Assembly: GCF_022570735.2 (NCBI RefSeq)
Contig: NZ_JANCNS010000002.1
Coordinates: 744,001 to 808,000 of the forward strand
From: Christiangramia oceanisediminis
GTDB lineage: Bacteria; Bacteroidota; Bacteroidia; Flavobacteriales; Flavobacteriaceae
Length of the DNA stretch: 64,000 nt
Reading direction: 5' to 3'
Both the position numbers and the translations under genes were made by a program. Positions 16,167 through 24,082 of the stretch are shown piece by piece; within the stretch, counting starts at the first letter, position 1, and every line of letters starts with the position of its first letter. The notes beneath the pieces are model-generated. The model did no database searches. It saw only the letters and a list, made by a program, of their open reading frames with translations, and had not been told where the DNA came from.

Positions 16167-16617
16167 GTCTTCTGCTTTTTGATTTTTCATAAACGATACC
16201 GGCCAATGTTCCCCTGCATACCTGTTCATCCTTGGAATTGAACATTTTTACTTCACACTTCAATTTATTGAATCGGAAGTATTTTTTAACTGAAATCACC
16301 TTTACCCTTTCACCGGGATAAACCGGTAAGAGATATTCCACGTTTGAGGATGTAAGAGCGATCAGGGGATCATTCAGCTTGATATTTTCAGTATTTACGA
16401 GGTGAATCCCGAGGCAAACCAGGCCTATCTGGGCCATACATTCGGTAAGGATCACACCGGGGGTTACAGGTGCATCCTGAAAATGACCTTTATAAAATTC
16501 TAGATCTGGCGAAAAGGTATATTCACCAGTCACACCGTTCTCATCCAGGTTTGAGATGGTATCTACAAACAGGAATGGCGAGGAATAGGGCAACTGAGAA
16601 ATGATATTGGTATGCAA
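16159..16617 (-). CDS. 3-hydroxyacyl-ACP dehydratase (FabZ-like hotdog)
   Basis: A 152-residue single hotdog domain. The catalytic pair is H45 (GHFQDAPVTPG) and E59 (ILTECMAQIG), as in FabZ. It removes water from 3-hydroxyacyl-ACP to form the trans-2-enoyl chain. It belongs to the type III PKS operon: 12 bases after the enoyl-reductase-like gene and overlapping the ketosynthase start by eight bases. A chain-specific role rather than general fatty-acid synthesis is inferred from this context. Confidence 0.88.
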   Translation of the reverse strand: MHTNIISQLPYSSPFLFVDTISNLDENGVTGEYTFSPDLEFYKGHFQDAPVTPGVILTECMAQIGLVCLGIHLVNTENIKLNDPLIALTSSNVEYLLPVYPGERVKVISVKKYFRFNKLKCEVKMFNSKDEQVCRGTLAGIVYEKSKSRRHE

Positions 16618-16629
16618 TGCTTTTTGGAT

Positions 16630-17424
16630 TTACATAAGGTGTTCACCGCCATTAACAGGAATGATACTGCCCGTGATCCAGCTGGCCTCATCCTTGCTTA
16701 GCAGGTAGACCACATTAGCCACATCATCAGGTACGGTAAGCCTTTTGAATGGATTGTGTTTAAGGGCATGAACTCGCAGCGTCTCATTGCCGGGGATCAT
16801 CTGGAAAGATCTGGTGACGGTGATCCCGGCCTGTATGCAGTTGGCCCTGATGCCGTTTTTGGCGAATTCAAGCGCCATACTCCTGGTTAGTGATTCCAGG
16901 GTTACTTTGGCAGCTGAAACCGCCGCATAGTTCTTCCAGGCTTTTTTATTTCCGTCGCTAGTGAACGAAATTACGCGGGCGTCCTTTGAAAACAGACCGT
17001 TCCTGAAAACTGCCTGCGTCCAGTCATAAAGACTAAGCGCCATTGCATCTATAGTGAGTTGAAAATCGATATTTTCAAGGATAGGCTCTTCCCCGGTCAT
17101 TGGTTTCAAATTTCCTTTCGCGATACTGTGAAGAAGGGTTCTTATTTTGCCTTTTTCACCAAGCAGATTTTTGATCTTTTCAATCAGATCTTCCCTGCTC
17201 TCTTTCTTAACGGCATCGGCATTAAAACTTTCAAACTTCACACCCGAAGACCGAATCTCATCGAAGGCTTCTTCTATATCCGGAATTTCACTTCTGCGAT
17301 CGCGATGAATGATAATGATGTTCATCCCATGTTTGGCCAGCTTTTTGGCACTGGCATAGCCAAGGCCGCTGCTACCGCCTAAGATCAGCGCCCAGTAACC
17401 CTTATCTTTGAAATCTTCTACCAT
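16630..17424 (-). CDS. SDR-family enoyl-ACP reductase-like enzyme (FabI/FabL type)
   Basis: A 264-residue short-chain dehydrogenase with a Rossmann start (ILGGSSGLGYASA, 16-22 for the glycine loop). The active-site Tyr and Lys are Y166 and K173, a Y-x6-K spacing. Ordinary ketoreductases have Y-x3-K, while enoyl-ACP reductases of the FabI/FabL type have Y-x6-K, so reduction of enoyl-ACP is the better guess. The context YAAVSAAKVTLESLTRSMAL resembles FabL. The end of the upstream PKS frame overlaps its start by seven bases. No separate FabG-like ketoreductase is in the operon, so the housekeeping one would have to serve. Confidence 0.8.
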   Translation of the reverse strand: MVEDFKDKGYWALILGGSSGLGYASAKKLAKHGMNIIIIHRDRRSEIPDIEEAFDEIRSSGVKFESFNADAVKKESREDLIEKIKNLLGEKGKIRTLLHSIAKGNLKPMTGEEPILENIDFQLTIDAMALSLYDWTQAVFRNGLFSKDARVISFTSDGNKKAWKNYAAVSAAKVTLESLTRSMALEFAKNGIRANCIQAGITVTRSFQMIPGNETLRVHALKHNPFKRLTVPDDVANVVYLLSKDEASWITGSIIPVNGGEHLM

Positions 17425-18470
17425 TCTATTAAAATTCTTTGTGCTGAAAACCCTGGACCAAAACTGAGCATTAAGCCCTGTTCTCCTTCAGGAATCTCCT
17501 TTTCGAGAAACCTGTGAAGGACGTAAAGCACCGTTGCACTGCTCATATTCCCATACAGGCGTAAGACTTCCCGGGTGTCATCAATATTCTTTCCTAAGTT
17601 ACCAAAAAGATCAGAAACTGTTTGAATGATCTTTTTACCACCAGGATGAAAAATAAAATGGTTAACCTTCTCTATGGAGGTATTATTTTTTTGCAGAAAC
17701 GGATGTATGATCTCAGGGAAATGTTCACTAATTTTTTCCGGCACTTCAGGGTCCAGGATCATTTGCAGTCCGGTATCTCGCAGGTCGAATCCCATTAGGT
17801 GAGTGGAATCATAGAAATGGTACATCTCTTCCCCCAGGATTTTTGGTCCTTTCACCCCTTCTTCTGAAGACAATAGCACACAGGCCGCTCCATCCCCGAA
17901 GATCGCTGCGCTTACCATATTTGCCATGCTGAAATCTCCCAGCTGAAAGGTCGCCGTTGGACTTTCTACTGCCACTACGGCTACCCTTTTCCCGGGATTG
18001 GATTTTAGAAAATTGTAGGCATAGATCATTCCCGAGATACCGGCGGCGCAACCCATTTCGGTTACCGGAAGCCGGACGATATTTTGTTTTAAACCCACTT
18101 CATTAATAAGGTAAGCATCCAGGCTTGGGATCATGATCCCTGTACAGCTTACGGTAATGATGAAATCCAGCGATCCAGGATTCCAGCCGGCCTTTTCAAG
18201 CGATCTTTCCAACACGCTTTTTCCAAGTTTTCTAACCTCCCGGACATAGATGTTATTTTTATCTTCAAAAGAAGTTGCTGTAAATACCTCTGAAGGTTCC
18301 ATGATCGAATAGCGTTTATCCACGCCGGCACCTTCAAATATTTTGAGAACCTTTCTTCTAAAACGATCTTCCTGGTCGCCCAGCCAATCTTCAACTAATG
18401 GAAGAATTTCTTTGGTTTCCCTTGAATATCCAGGTAATTCCTTTTCAGTGCTAATTATATTTACGCTCAT
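17418..18470 (-). CDS. Type III polyketide synthase (chalcone synthase family)
   Basis: About 350 residues from the ATG at 18470 (MSVNIISTEK), which overlaps the methyltransferase stop as ATGA. A longer frame to 18524 would overlap that gene. The Cys-His-Asn triad of type III PKS is complete: C141 (TEMGCAAGISG), H275 (FIFHPGGKK) and N308 (LYGNMSSAT), followed by the C-terminal FGPG loop (337-340). These homodimeric enzymes extend an acyl starter with malonyl-CoA and cyclise it to resorcinols or pyrones. Next to a methyltransferase and a flavoprotein, the arrangement recalls the srsABC phenolic-lipid operon of Streptomyces. Here it is joined to acyl-chain genes. Confidence 0.88.
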   Translation of the reverse strand: MSVNIISTEKELPGYSRETKEILPLVEDWLGDQEDRFRRKVLKIFEGAGVDKRYSIMEPSEVFTATSFEDKNNIYVREVRKLGKSVLERSLEKAGWNPGSLDFIITVSCTGIMIPSLDAYLINEVGLKQNIVRLPVTEMGCAAGISGMIYAYNFLKSNPGKRVAVVAVESPTATFQLGDFSMANMVSAAIFGDGAACVLLSSEEGVKGPKILGEEMYHFYDSTHLMGFDLRDTGLQMILDPEVPEKISEHFPEIIHPFLQKNNTSIEKVNHFIFHPGGKKIIQTVSDLFGNLGKNIDDTREVLRLYGNMSSATVLYVLHRFLEKEIPEGEQGLMLSFGPGFSAQRILIEW

Positions 18471-19192
18471 ACGGTTTTCGTTTCTTTTTGGATGATCCAT
18501 TGGTACCTGAAGGCCCATTTCCATTTGATTTGATGCTGGCCCGGTAAATTTTTGGAAAACTGCAGGACATCTTCTTTTTTAAATCCTCTTAAAATTGATG
18601 TGAGCCCATCCTGCCGCGCGATCTCATTCCTAACAAAGCCGGCACAGAATAATTTAAAAAGACCATAAGCCAGCCTGGTCCTGTGCAGGTCGTTGATCAC
18701 AATTCCAAAATTGGCCTGCTTATAAAACCTGGTTAACAACTTTTTTATCTGTTGATTATCAAAGTGATGCAGGGTTAACGTGCATAATAAGACGTCACAT
18801 TCCAGGCTCTTAAATTCTTCACTAAAAATATCCAGGTGGCGATATGAAAGCTCCGGAAAATCACTTGAAGCCAATTTTGCGATTTCGATGGCATGTGCAT
18901 TGGCATCAATTCCTATCAATTGAAAAGAAAAACCGTTTTGTCTACCCCATTTCGCGACCCTTCGCAATATGTCGCCATTCCCGCAGCCCACATCCATAAC
19001 TCTGATGGTCTTTTTTCCCGGCGAAGCCTGTAGGATTTTTTTCAGACCATCCAGGGTGATGCCATTTCCACCCAACAGAAAATTGATGTTTTCGAGATCT
19101 TTTAGAGTACGTTCGAGTTCAGGCCCCTTCAACTCGAAATCATCCATGATCTCTTCTTTTTTCGTACGCTGGCTGGTATCTATTCTAAACAT
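18467..19192 (-). CDS. Class I SAM-dependent methyltransferase
   Basis: A 241-residue Rossmann-fold methyltransferase. SAM motif I is VMDVGCGNGDIL (D67, G69, G71, G73), motif II LIGIDANAHAIEIA, and CDVLLCTLTLHHFDN follows as the motif IV region. The C-terminal half has hydrophobic stretches that suggest a lipid-like substrate. It lies between the flavoprotein (eight-base overlap) and the type III PKS (four-base overlap), so its substrate is most likely the PKS product; O- or C-methylation cannot be distinguished. Confidence 0.85.
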   Translation of the reverse strand: MFRIDTSQRTKKEEIMDDFELKGPELERTLKDLENINFLLGGNGITLDGLKKILQASPGKKTIRVMDVGCGNGDILRRVAKWGRQNGFSFQLIGIDANAHAIEIAKLASSDFPELSYRHLDIFSEEFKSLECDVLLCTLTLHHFDNQQIKKLLTRFYKQANFGIVINDLHRTRLAYGLFKLFCAGFVRNEIARQDGLTSILRGFKKEDVLQFSKNLPGQHQIKWKWAFRYQWIIQKETKTV

Positions 19193-20312
19193 AAATTGGA
19201 TCGCCGTGGGTTCTTTTTATTATCTGAGGCATCAGGCCCGGAAAATAAGTAAGTAATTGAAGAGAAAGACCAGAAAGGCTTTGATTCAGAAGAATTTTTT
19301 GAAGTATTCTTCCTGTTCGTAGGCGGTCTTTAAAATTAGAATTCCAGTTCTTCATATATTCATTTTCTACATTTTTTCTATCCATCACAGGTTCACTATA
19401 ATATTTCAGGATCTTTTCACTGGCTAGTTTTGCACTATGAACGGCCATAGCCATACCATTGCCGCATAGCGGATGAATAAGACCTGCGGCATCACCCAGC
19501 ATAAGAACATGTTCCTTAATGAGGTCCTTCTTCTCAAAACTAACCTGTGCAATACTTAGTTCCCTGTCAAAAGCATTTTCGGAATTGATAAAGAATTCTT
19601 TCAATTTAGGATTCGCCATTAAAACCTTTTCCCTGTAACTTTCAGGATTCTTGAAGTTCTTGAAACTTCGGTAGCTAGCCAGGTAGCATACGTTTAGCCT
19701 ACCTGTTTCGGTAGCAGAAATTCCACAGTAACCGCCATTAAAATTATGCAGGGAAACCAGGTTTTCAGGATGATGATCATTTGAATAATGAGCCTTGACC
19801 GCAAGCCATCCCGAATGATGATCTATAAATTTACGGTCAAGCATTTTATCAAGGTTAGATCTTTTTCCGAAGGCACCTAAAACAAAATCGCTTTTAATCT
19901 GAACTTCTTGCTGTGTAGTCACCAGGAACTCTTGATTAGCGAATTCTACTCGGGTAACAGTATCCTTGATGATCTCGCAGCCATTTTCCAATGCTTTTTT
20001 ATACAATTGGTGGTCTAAAAAATGCCTGCTGATTCCCATTCCGCCCAACTCGAGGTCATAAAAAAGGGATTGACCATCGTTATTGGAGAATTCCATTCTG
20101 CTGATCTCAGGTATTGGAATATCCCTGAAACAGATTCCCAGGCTTTCGAAATATGGAAGGACTTCATTAGAAAGATATTCCCCGCAAACCTTGTGTTTGG
20201 GATAGTTCTCCTTTTCTATAAGGATGACCTCCAGTCTCATTTTTGACAGGTGGATCGCAGCCGTTAAACCGGCCAGTCCTCCACCAATAATAATCACCTG
20301 GGTCTTTTTCAC
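19185..20312 (-). CDS. FAD-dependent oxidoreductase (geranylgeranyl-reductase/hydroxylase-like)
   Basis: A 375-residue flavoprotein, first gene of the PKS operon. The FAD-binding motif GGGLAGL is at residues 10-16, a KVCGEYLS segment typical of the geranylgeranyl-reductase-like group lies near 42, and the second FAD motif reads MLGDAAGLIHPLCGNGMAMA near 285-300. Relatives either reduce isoprenoid double bonds or hydroxylate aromatic rings. Beside a type III PKS and a methyltransferase, ring hydroxylation to a quinone is the more attractive role (inference). The start is only about 19 bases past the terminator stem of the upstream ompA-like gene. Confidence 0.82.
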   Translation of the reverse strand: MKKTQVIIIGGGLAGLTAAIHLSKMRLEVILIEKENYPKHKVCGEYLSNEVLPYFESLGICFRDIPIPEISRMEFSNNDGQSLFYDLELGGMGISRHFLDHQLYKKALENGCEIIKDTVTRVEFANQEFLVTTQQEVQIKSDFVLGAFGKRSNLDKMLDRKFIDHHSGWLAVKAHYSNDHHPENLVSLHNFNGGYCGISATETGRLNVCYLASYRSFKNFKNPESYREKVLMANPKLKEFFINSENAFDRELSIAQVSFEKKDLIKEHVLMLGDAAGLIHPLCGNGMAMAVHSAKLASEKILKYYSEPVMDRKNVENEYMKNWNSNFKDRLRTGRILQKILLNQSLSGLSLQLLTYFPGLMPQIIKRTHGDPIYV

Positions 20313-20330
20313 AGCTTCAATTTACTAAAA

Positions 20331-20361
20331 TAAAAATCCCGGAGACTGTCCGGGATTCTTA
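20331..20361 (-). terminator. Terminator between the OmpA-like gene and the PKS operon
   Basis: Stem ATCCCGGA/TCCGGGAT (20336-20343 with 20349-20356), five-base loop, followed on the minus strand by a T-rich tract. It ends the OmpA-family transcript. The PKS operon begins immediately after, leaving almost no room for a separate promoter. Confidence 0.85.
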
Positions 20362-20387
20362 TTTTATACTTAAGAGTTTAAAATTTA

Positions 20388-21086
20388 TCAGTTTTCCTGG
20401 TCTGCCTGTTGCCTCGCTTCTTCTTTAAGCTCTTCATTCGCAACAATGGCAATTTCCACTCTCCTGTTCTTTGCACGGCCTTCAGCAGTGTTATTGTCAT
20501 ATTTAGGCTGACTTTCGCCATACCATTTGGTGGTAAATCTACCTCTGTCTACACCAGAATCTACCAGGTAACCGGTAACGGCCTGTGCACGGTTCTTGGA
20601 TAAGGTAAGATTGTAGCTATCGCTTCCGGTATTATCGGTATGTCCTTCAACCAAAATATTGGTTTGTGGGTATTCCTTGAAAATATCTGCCAGTTTATTC
20701 AGCGTTTGGCGGGATTTATCATTGATATTATATTTTTCGGTGTCAAAATATACTCCACTGGATTCATCAAAGGTTACATTAATACCTTCTCCAACCCGTT
20801 CAACTTCAGCACCGGGAATTTCCTGTTCGATCTCCTTGGCCTGTTTGTCCATTTTATTTCCGATGATGGCACCAGCAGTACCACCAACTACACCTCCTAT
20901 AATTGCACCAAGGGCGGTATTTCCGTCACCGGTATTATTACCAATCACACCACCAATAACGGCACCACTGGAAGCACCAATTACTGCACCTTTTTGCTTA
21001 TTGTTGGCATTTTTTGTGGCTTCACAACTTACCAGCATTCCTGCAGCCAGTACTATCGCCATCATTTTATTTAATCTAATCTTCAT
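20388..21086 (-). CDS. OmpA-family lipoprotein with glycine-zipper segment
   Basis: A 232-residue envelope protein. A lipoprotein signal ends in LVSC (Cys near residue 21). Residues about 33-80 form a Gly/Ala-rich zipper (GAVIGGVIGNNTG, GAIIGGVVGG) that inserts or packs against membrane. The C-terminal OmpA domain (about 105-220) has the peptidoglycan-binding signature VEGHTDNTGSDSYN and NRRVEIAI, binding diaminopimelate in the wall. This YiaD-like layout tethers the outer membrane to peptidoglycan. A second lipoprotein gene lies 14 bases upstream, so the two share a transcript. Confidence 0.9.
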   Translation of the reverse strand: MKIRLNKMMAIVLAAGMLVSCEATKNANNKQKGAVIGASSGAVIGGVIGNNTGDGNTALGAIIGGVVGGTAGAIIGNKMDKQAKEIEQEIPGAEVERVGEGINVTFDESSGVYFDTEKYNINDKSRQTLNKLADIFKEYPQTNILVEGHTDNTGSDSYNLTLSKNRAQAVTGYLVDSGVDRGRFTTKWYGESQPKYDNNTAEGRAKNRRVEIAIVANEELKEEARQQADQEN

Positions 21087-21100
21087 AGCATTTTCAGTTT

Positions 21101-21583
21101 TTAAATTTTTGAAAAATTCATTCTTATAGTAAATGGGGAACCATCCAGACTAACGGTTTGCTCCCAAACCATATTGGTATCTGTAAGGCTCTTTAAATTA
21201 AGTCTGAACCCCTGATTTCCAGTGGTAGACTTATAATCGTCGTTGGTTGGTTTTAATAAAAAATCATAGACACCGGCAGGTGTGTTCTCTTCGTCTATAG
21301 ACCAGATAAAATAACTGGTATCACCATCACATCCAATGCCAGATACCGAATAAGTACCGCGATTGTTATTGGATACAAAATCCCAGGTACTGTTCTCAAA
21401 ACAGGAAGCCGAAGCTTCGTTAAAAAGGGTAACATTGAATTCGCCGGTATTATTGGGGTAGGTAATACTGGTTAGAGTCCAGTTTCCGTCGAAGGTCTTT
21501 CTGGCTTCCTTAGCGACCTCACTGGAACCGCCACAGGAAACTATAAACACTCCGAGCATAAGTAGCATTACAATCTTTTTCAT
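21101..21583 (-). CDS. Lipocalin-like envelope lipoprotein
   Basis: About 160 residues from the ATG at 21583 (MKKIVMLLMLGVF). A longer frame from 21613 would begin inside a terminator stem and is unlikely. The lipobox is IVSC with Cys at residue 17. The mature part is all-beta (FDGNWTLTSITYPNN ... SCFENSTWDFVSNNNRGTYS), like small lipocalin-type proteins of Bacteroidota. Cys residues in the SCFE and GCDG segments may pair. No ligand can be predicted. It lies just upstream of the OmpA-family gene in the same direction. Confidence 0.75.
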   Translation of the reverse strand: MKKIVMLLMLGVFIVSCGGSSEVAKEARKTFDGNWTLTSITYPNNTGEFNVTLFNEASASCFENSTWDFVSNNNRGTYSVSGIGCDGDTSYFIWSIDEENTPAGVYDFLLKPTNDDYKSTTGNQGFRLNLKSLTDTNMVWEQTVSLDGSPFTIRMNFSKI

Positions 21584-21600
21584 GTTATAAATTTGATTAA

Positions 21601-21643
21601 TAAAAAAATCCAATGCGATTTATTACATAAAACACATTGGATT
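21601..21643 (-). terminator. Terminator after the DUF1328 gene (minus strand)
   Basis: Inverted repeat ATCCAATG/CATTGGAT (21608-21615 with 21635-21642) around a 19-base loop, with a run of T on the minus strand side. It falls between the DUF1328 and lipocalin-like genes, although the large loop makes it a weaker hairpin. Confidence 0.6.
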
Positions 21644-21658
21644 ATATGAACAGCTTTT

Positions 21659-21820
21659 CTATCTTCTGAATAATCTGCTTAATAGTGATATTACCAACAG
21701 AACCAGGAAGATATAAAATATAATCTTAGCGATATCTGCAGCACCTTCAGCTATTCCACCGAAGCCGAAGATCGCGGCCACGATTGCGATAATCAGAAAA
21801 ATAACGATTAAACGTACCAT
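21659..21820 (-). CDS. DUF1328 small membrane protein, 53 residues
   Basis: Translating the minus strand from the ATG at 21818-21820 to the TAG at 21659-21661 gives 53 residues beginning [20 protein letters not shown] and ending LLSRLFRR. It has two hydrophobic helices joined by a [12 protein letters not shown] turn, exactly the layout of DUF1328/YtjA proteins, which are small inner-membrane proteins of unknown function often linked to stress. The ORF is too short for ordinary length cut-offs. It lies upstream of the lipoprotein genes, with a terminator after it. Confidence 0.88.
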   Translation of the reverse strand: MVRLIVIFLIIAIVAAIFGFGGIAEGAADIAKIIFYIFLVLLVISLLSRLFRR

Positions 21821-21953
21821 AATTTTACAGGTTTTAATTGATTAGTTAAAACTAAATTACAGTAGTGCTTTTCCTTCGACAAAAGATTATTAATACTTTA
21901 ACAGTGAATTTGTTAAGGTTTCTTAATTCAAATGCCATAATTAAGGCGATTTT

Positions 21954-23960
21954 TTAATAGTCTATTAAATCTTTCAATTTTTGGGCAAATCGATCACGGG
22001 GTAAATAGCCTTTTTCAAGGGCAGGTGCAAATGGAATAGGTGTCTCCAGGCTTCCTACCCTCACCACCGGTGCATCCAGGTTTTCAAAACACTGTTCCGA
22101 AATAATGGCAGATATTTCAGATGCTAAGCTTCCAAATACCGAATCTTCGGTGAGAATGATCGCCTTTCCTGTTTTCTTTACCGAATTTAGGATGCTTTCC
22201 AGATCTAAGGGTTGCAGGCATCTTAGGTCGAGAAGATCGGCCTGATGATAATCCATTTCTTCCAGAGTTTGTAAAGCCCAATGTACACCAGCTCCATAAG
22301 TAATAATCGTAATGCCTTCTCCTTCTTTCAATAATGCTGCTTTTCCGAATGCTATAGTGTAATATCCTGTTGGTACATCCTGACGAATACTCCTGTAAAG
22401 CGCTTTATGTTCGAAGAAAAGCACGGGATTTGGATCATTAATAGCAGTGTTGAGCAGGCCTTTGGCATCTTCCGGAAAAGCCGGGTAGACCACTTTAAGA
22501 CCAGGCACCTTGGTAAACCATGCCTCGTTTGTTTGACTATGAAATGGACCAGCTCCTACTCCACCTCCACAGGGCATCCTGATAACAACATCGGCATTCT
22601 GGTTCCATCGATAATGTACCTTCGCGAGGTAGTTCACTATAGGATTGAAGCCAGAACTTACGAAATCACTGAACTGCATCTCAACCATCGCCTTCATTCC
22701 GTTAATTGATAGACCCATGGCTGTGGACACGATAGCCGATTCGCAAATAGGCGTATTCCGAACGCGATCTTTCCCAAATTTCTCTGTAAATCCTTCGGTT
22801 ATCTTAAAAACCCCGCCATAATCGGCGATATCCTGCCCCATCAGAACAAGATTATCATGTTTTTCCATTGAGCTATCCAGGGCCTGGGAAACCGCATCTA
22901 TAAACCGAATATTTTCAGTGTTTTCATTTTTAACAAAGTGTTCATATTCAAAACTTTGAAAAACATCATTTAATTCATAAGTTTCAGTAGACTCAATGGA
23001 ATTTTCAGAAAATGCGACCTGGAGATTCTCTTCAATTTCAGCAGAAATTTCAGTTCGATATTCCTCTAATATGGCTTCTGTAAGTATGCCTTTATCAAAA
23101 AGGTACGATTCAAAATTAAGAATAGGGTCTTTTTCCTCCCATTCTTCCATAAGCTCTTTTGGGACATATTTGATTCCACTGGCCTCTTCGTGTCCTCTCA
23201 TCCTGAAGGTTTTGAATTCGATCAAAACGGGTCGTGGCTGTTTTCGAATACTCTCAGCGATCTCTGAGACCTTGGAATAAACCTCGAGGATATTGTTCCC
23301 ATCAATTATGTAGGAATCCATTCCGTAGCCTATGCCTCGATCGGCAAGGTCCTTACACCTGAATTGTTCAGAAGTTGGTGTGGAAAGTCCATAGCCATTA
23401 TTCTCGATACAGAAAATCACCGGGAGGTCCCAAACCGAAGCGATATTAAGGGCTTCATGAAAATCACCTTCACTGGTACCTCCTTCTCCGGTAAATACAG
23501 CGGTAACCAAATTTTCATGTTTCAAAAGGTGTCCCAGCGCAATTCCATCGGCTACTCCTAACTGCGGTCCTAGGTGCGAGATCATGCCTACGATTCTATA
23601 TTCCTGGGTGCCAAAGTGAAAACTACGATCTCTACCTTTGGTGAAACCTCTGGCTTTTCCCTGCCATTGGCAGAACAATCGGTCTAAAGGCACATTTCGG
23701 CTCGTAAAAACACCAAGGTTCCGGTGCATGGGTAAAATATATTCTTCGGAATTCAGGGCCTTAGTAACCCCTACTGAAATTGCTTCCTGCCCTATCCCGC
23801 TAAACCATTTGGAAATCTTTCCCTGGCGAAGAAGAATAAGCATCTTTTCTTCTATCATTCTGGGTTTCAGCATAGACCTGTAAAGATCCAGCAACTTGTC
23901 ATTTGATAGTTGGGTATTCTCAAACTTGACAGGACTCGATTTGGTTTTTCTGGAGAGCAT
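21954..23960 (-). CDS. Fused E1 alpha-beta 2-oxo acid dehydrogenase (branched-chain type)
   Basis: About 668 residues from the ATG at 23960 (MLSRKTKSS); an ATG at 23981 is possible but overlaps a TAnnTTTG promoter box. The N-terminal half is an E1-alpha domain with the thiamine-diphosphate motif GEGGTSEGDFHEALNIASV and the ENNGYGLST end. The C-terminal half (from about residue 335) is E1-beta (LVLMGQDIADYGGVFKIT, then RNTPICESAIV). A fused E1 of this size is usual in Bacteroidota. It decarboxylates branched-chain 2-oxo acids, feeding iso-branched acyl-CoA primers for membrane lipids. E2 and E3 are not in the window. Start choice rests on the promoter position. Confidence 0.9.
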   Translation of the reverse strand: MLSRKTKSSPVKFENTQLSNDKLLDLYRSMLKPRMIEEKMLILLRQGKISKWFSGIGQEAISVGVTKALNSEEYILPMHRNLGVFTSRNVPLDRLFCQWQGKARGFTKGRDRSFHFGTQEYRIVGMISHLGPQLGVADGIALGHLLKHENLVTAVFTGEGGTSEGDFHEALNIASVWDLPVIFCIENNGYGLSTPTSEQFRCKDLADRGIGYGMDSYIIDGNNILEVYSKVSEIAESIRKQPRPVLIEFKTFRMRGHEEASGIKYVPKELMEEWEEKDPILNFESYLFDKGILTEAILEEYRTEISAEIEENLQVAFSENSIESTETYELNDVFQSFEYEHFVKNENTENIRFIDAVSQALDSSMEKHDNLVLMGQDIADYGGVFKITEGFTEKFGKDRVRNTPICESAIVSTAMGLSINGMKAMVEMQFSDFVSSGFNPIVNYLAKVHYRWNQNADVVIRMPCGGGVGAGPFHSQTNEAWFTKVPGLKVVYPAFPEDAKGLLNTAINDPNPVLFFEHKALYRSIRQDVPTGYYTIAFGKAALLKEGEGITIITYGAGVHWALQTLEEMDYHQADLLDLRCLQPLDLESILNSVKKTGKAIILTEDSVFGSLASEISAIISEQCFENLDAPVVRVGSLETPIPFAPALEKGYLPRDRFAQKLKDLIDY

Positions 23961-23978
23961 AAATAAGCGTTTATATCT

Positions 23979-23986
23979 CAAATGTA
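23979..23986 (-). promoter_or_regulatory. Candidate -7 box of the fused E1 gene
   Basis: The minus strand reads TACATTTG, an exact TAnnTTTG match, 18 bases before the ATG at 23960. It would remove the alternative start at 23981 from the transcript. No clear -33 TTTG was seen. Confidence 0.45.
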
Positions 23987-24044
23987 ACTAAAATTCCATA
24001 TGCTAAGAAAAATATAATCTAGGGGCATATCACCTAATTTTACT

Positions 24045-24052
24045 TAACTTTG
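24045..24052 (+). promoter_or_regulatory. Candidate -7 box of the oxygenase operon
   Basis: TAACTTTG matches TAnnTTTG and lies 30 bases before the ATG at 24083. A -33 TTTG is not evident. It would drive the run of genes from 24083. Confidence 0.4.
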
Positions 24053-24082
24053 CTTGTTGATTTTACATAAAATACTGCTAAA

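Noticed and set aside
15795-16241. A plus-strand open frame of 148 codons antisense to the ketosynthase and dehydratase.
   Set aside because: The ketosynthase has complete catalytic residues, so this is a shadow frame.
18470-18524. An upstream start at 18524 for the type III PKS.
   Set aside because: It overlaps the methyltransferase C-terminus; the ATGA overlap at 18470 and the family N-terminus fit better.
21583-21613. An alternative start at 21613 for the lipocalin-like lipoprotein.
   Set aside because: It would begin inside the terminator stem and would break the typical lipoprotein signal start (MKKIVML).
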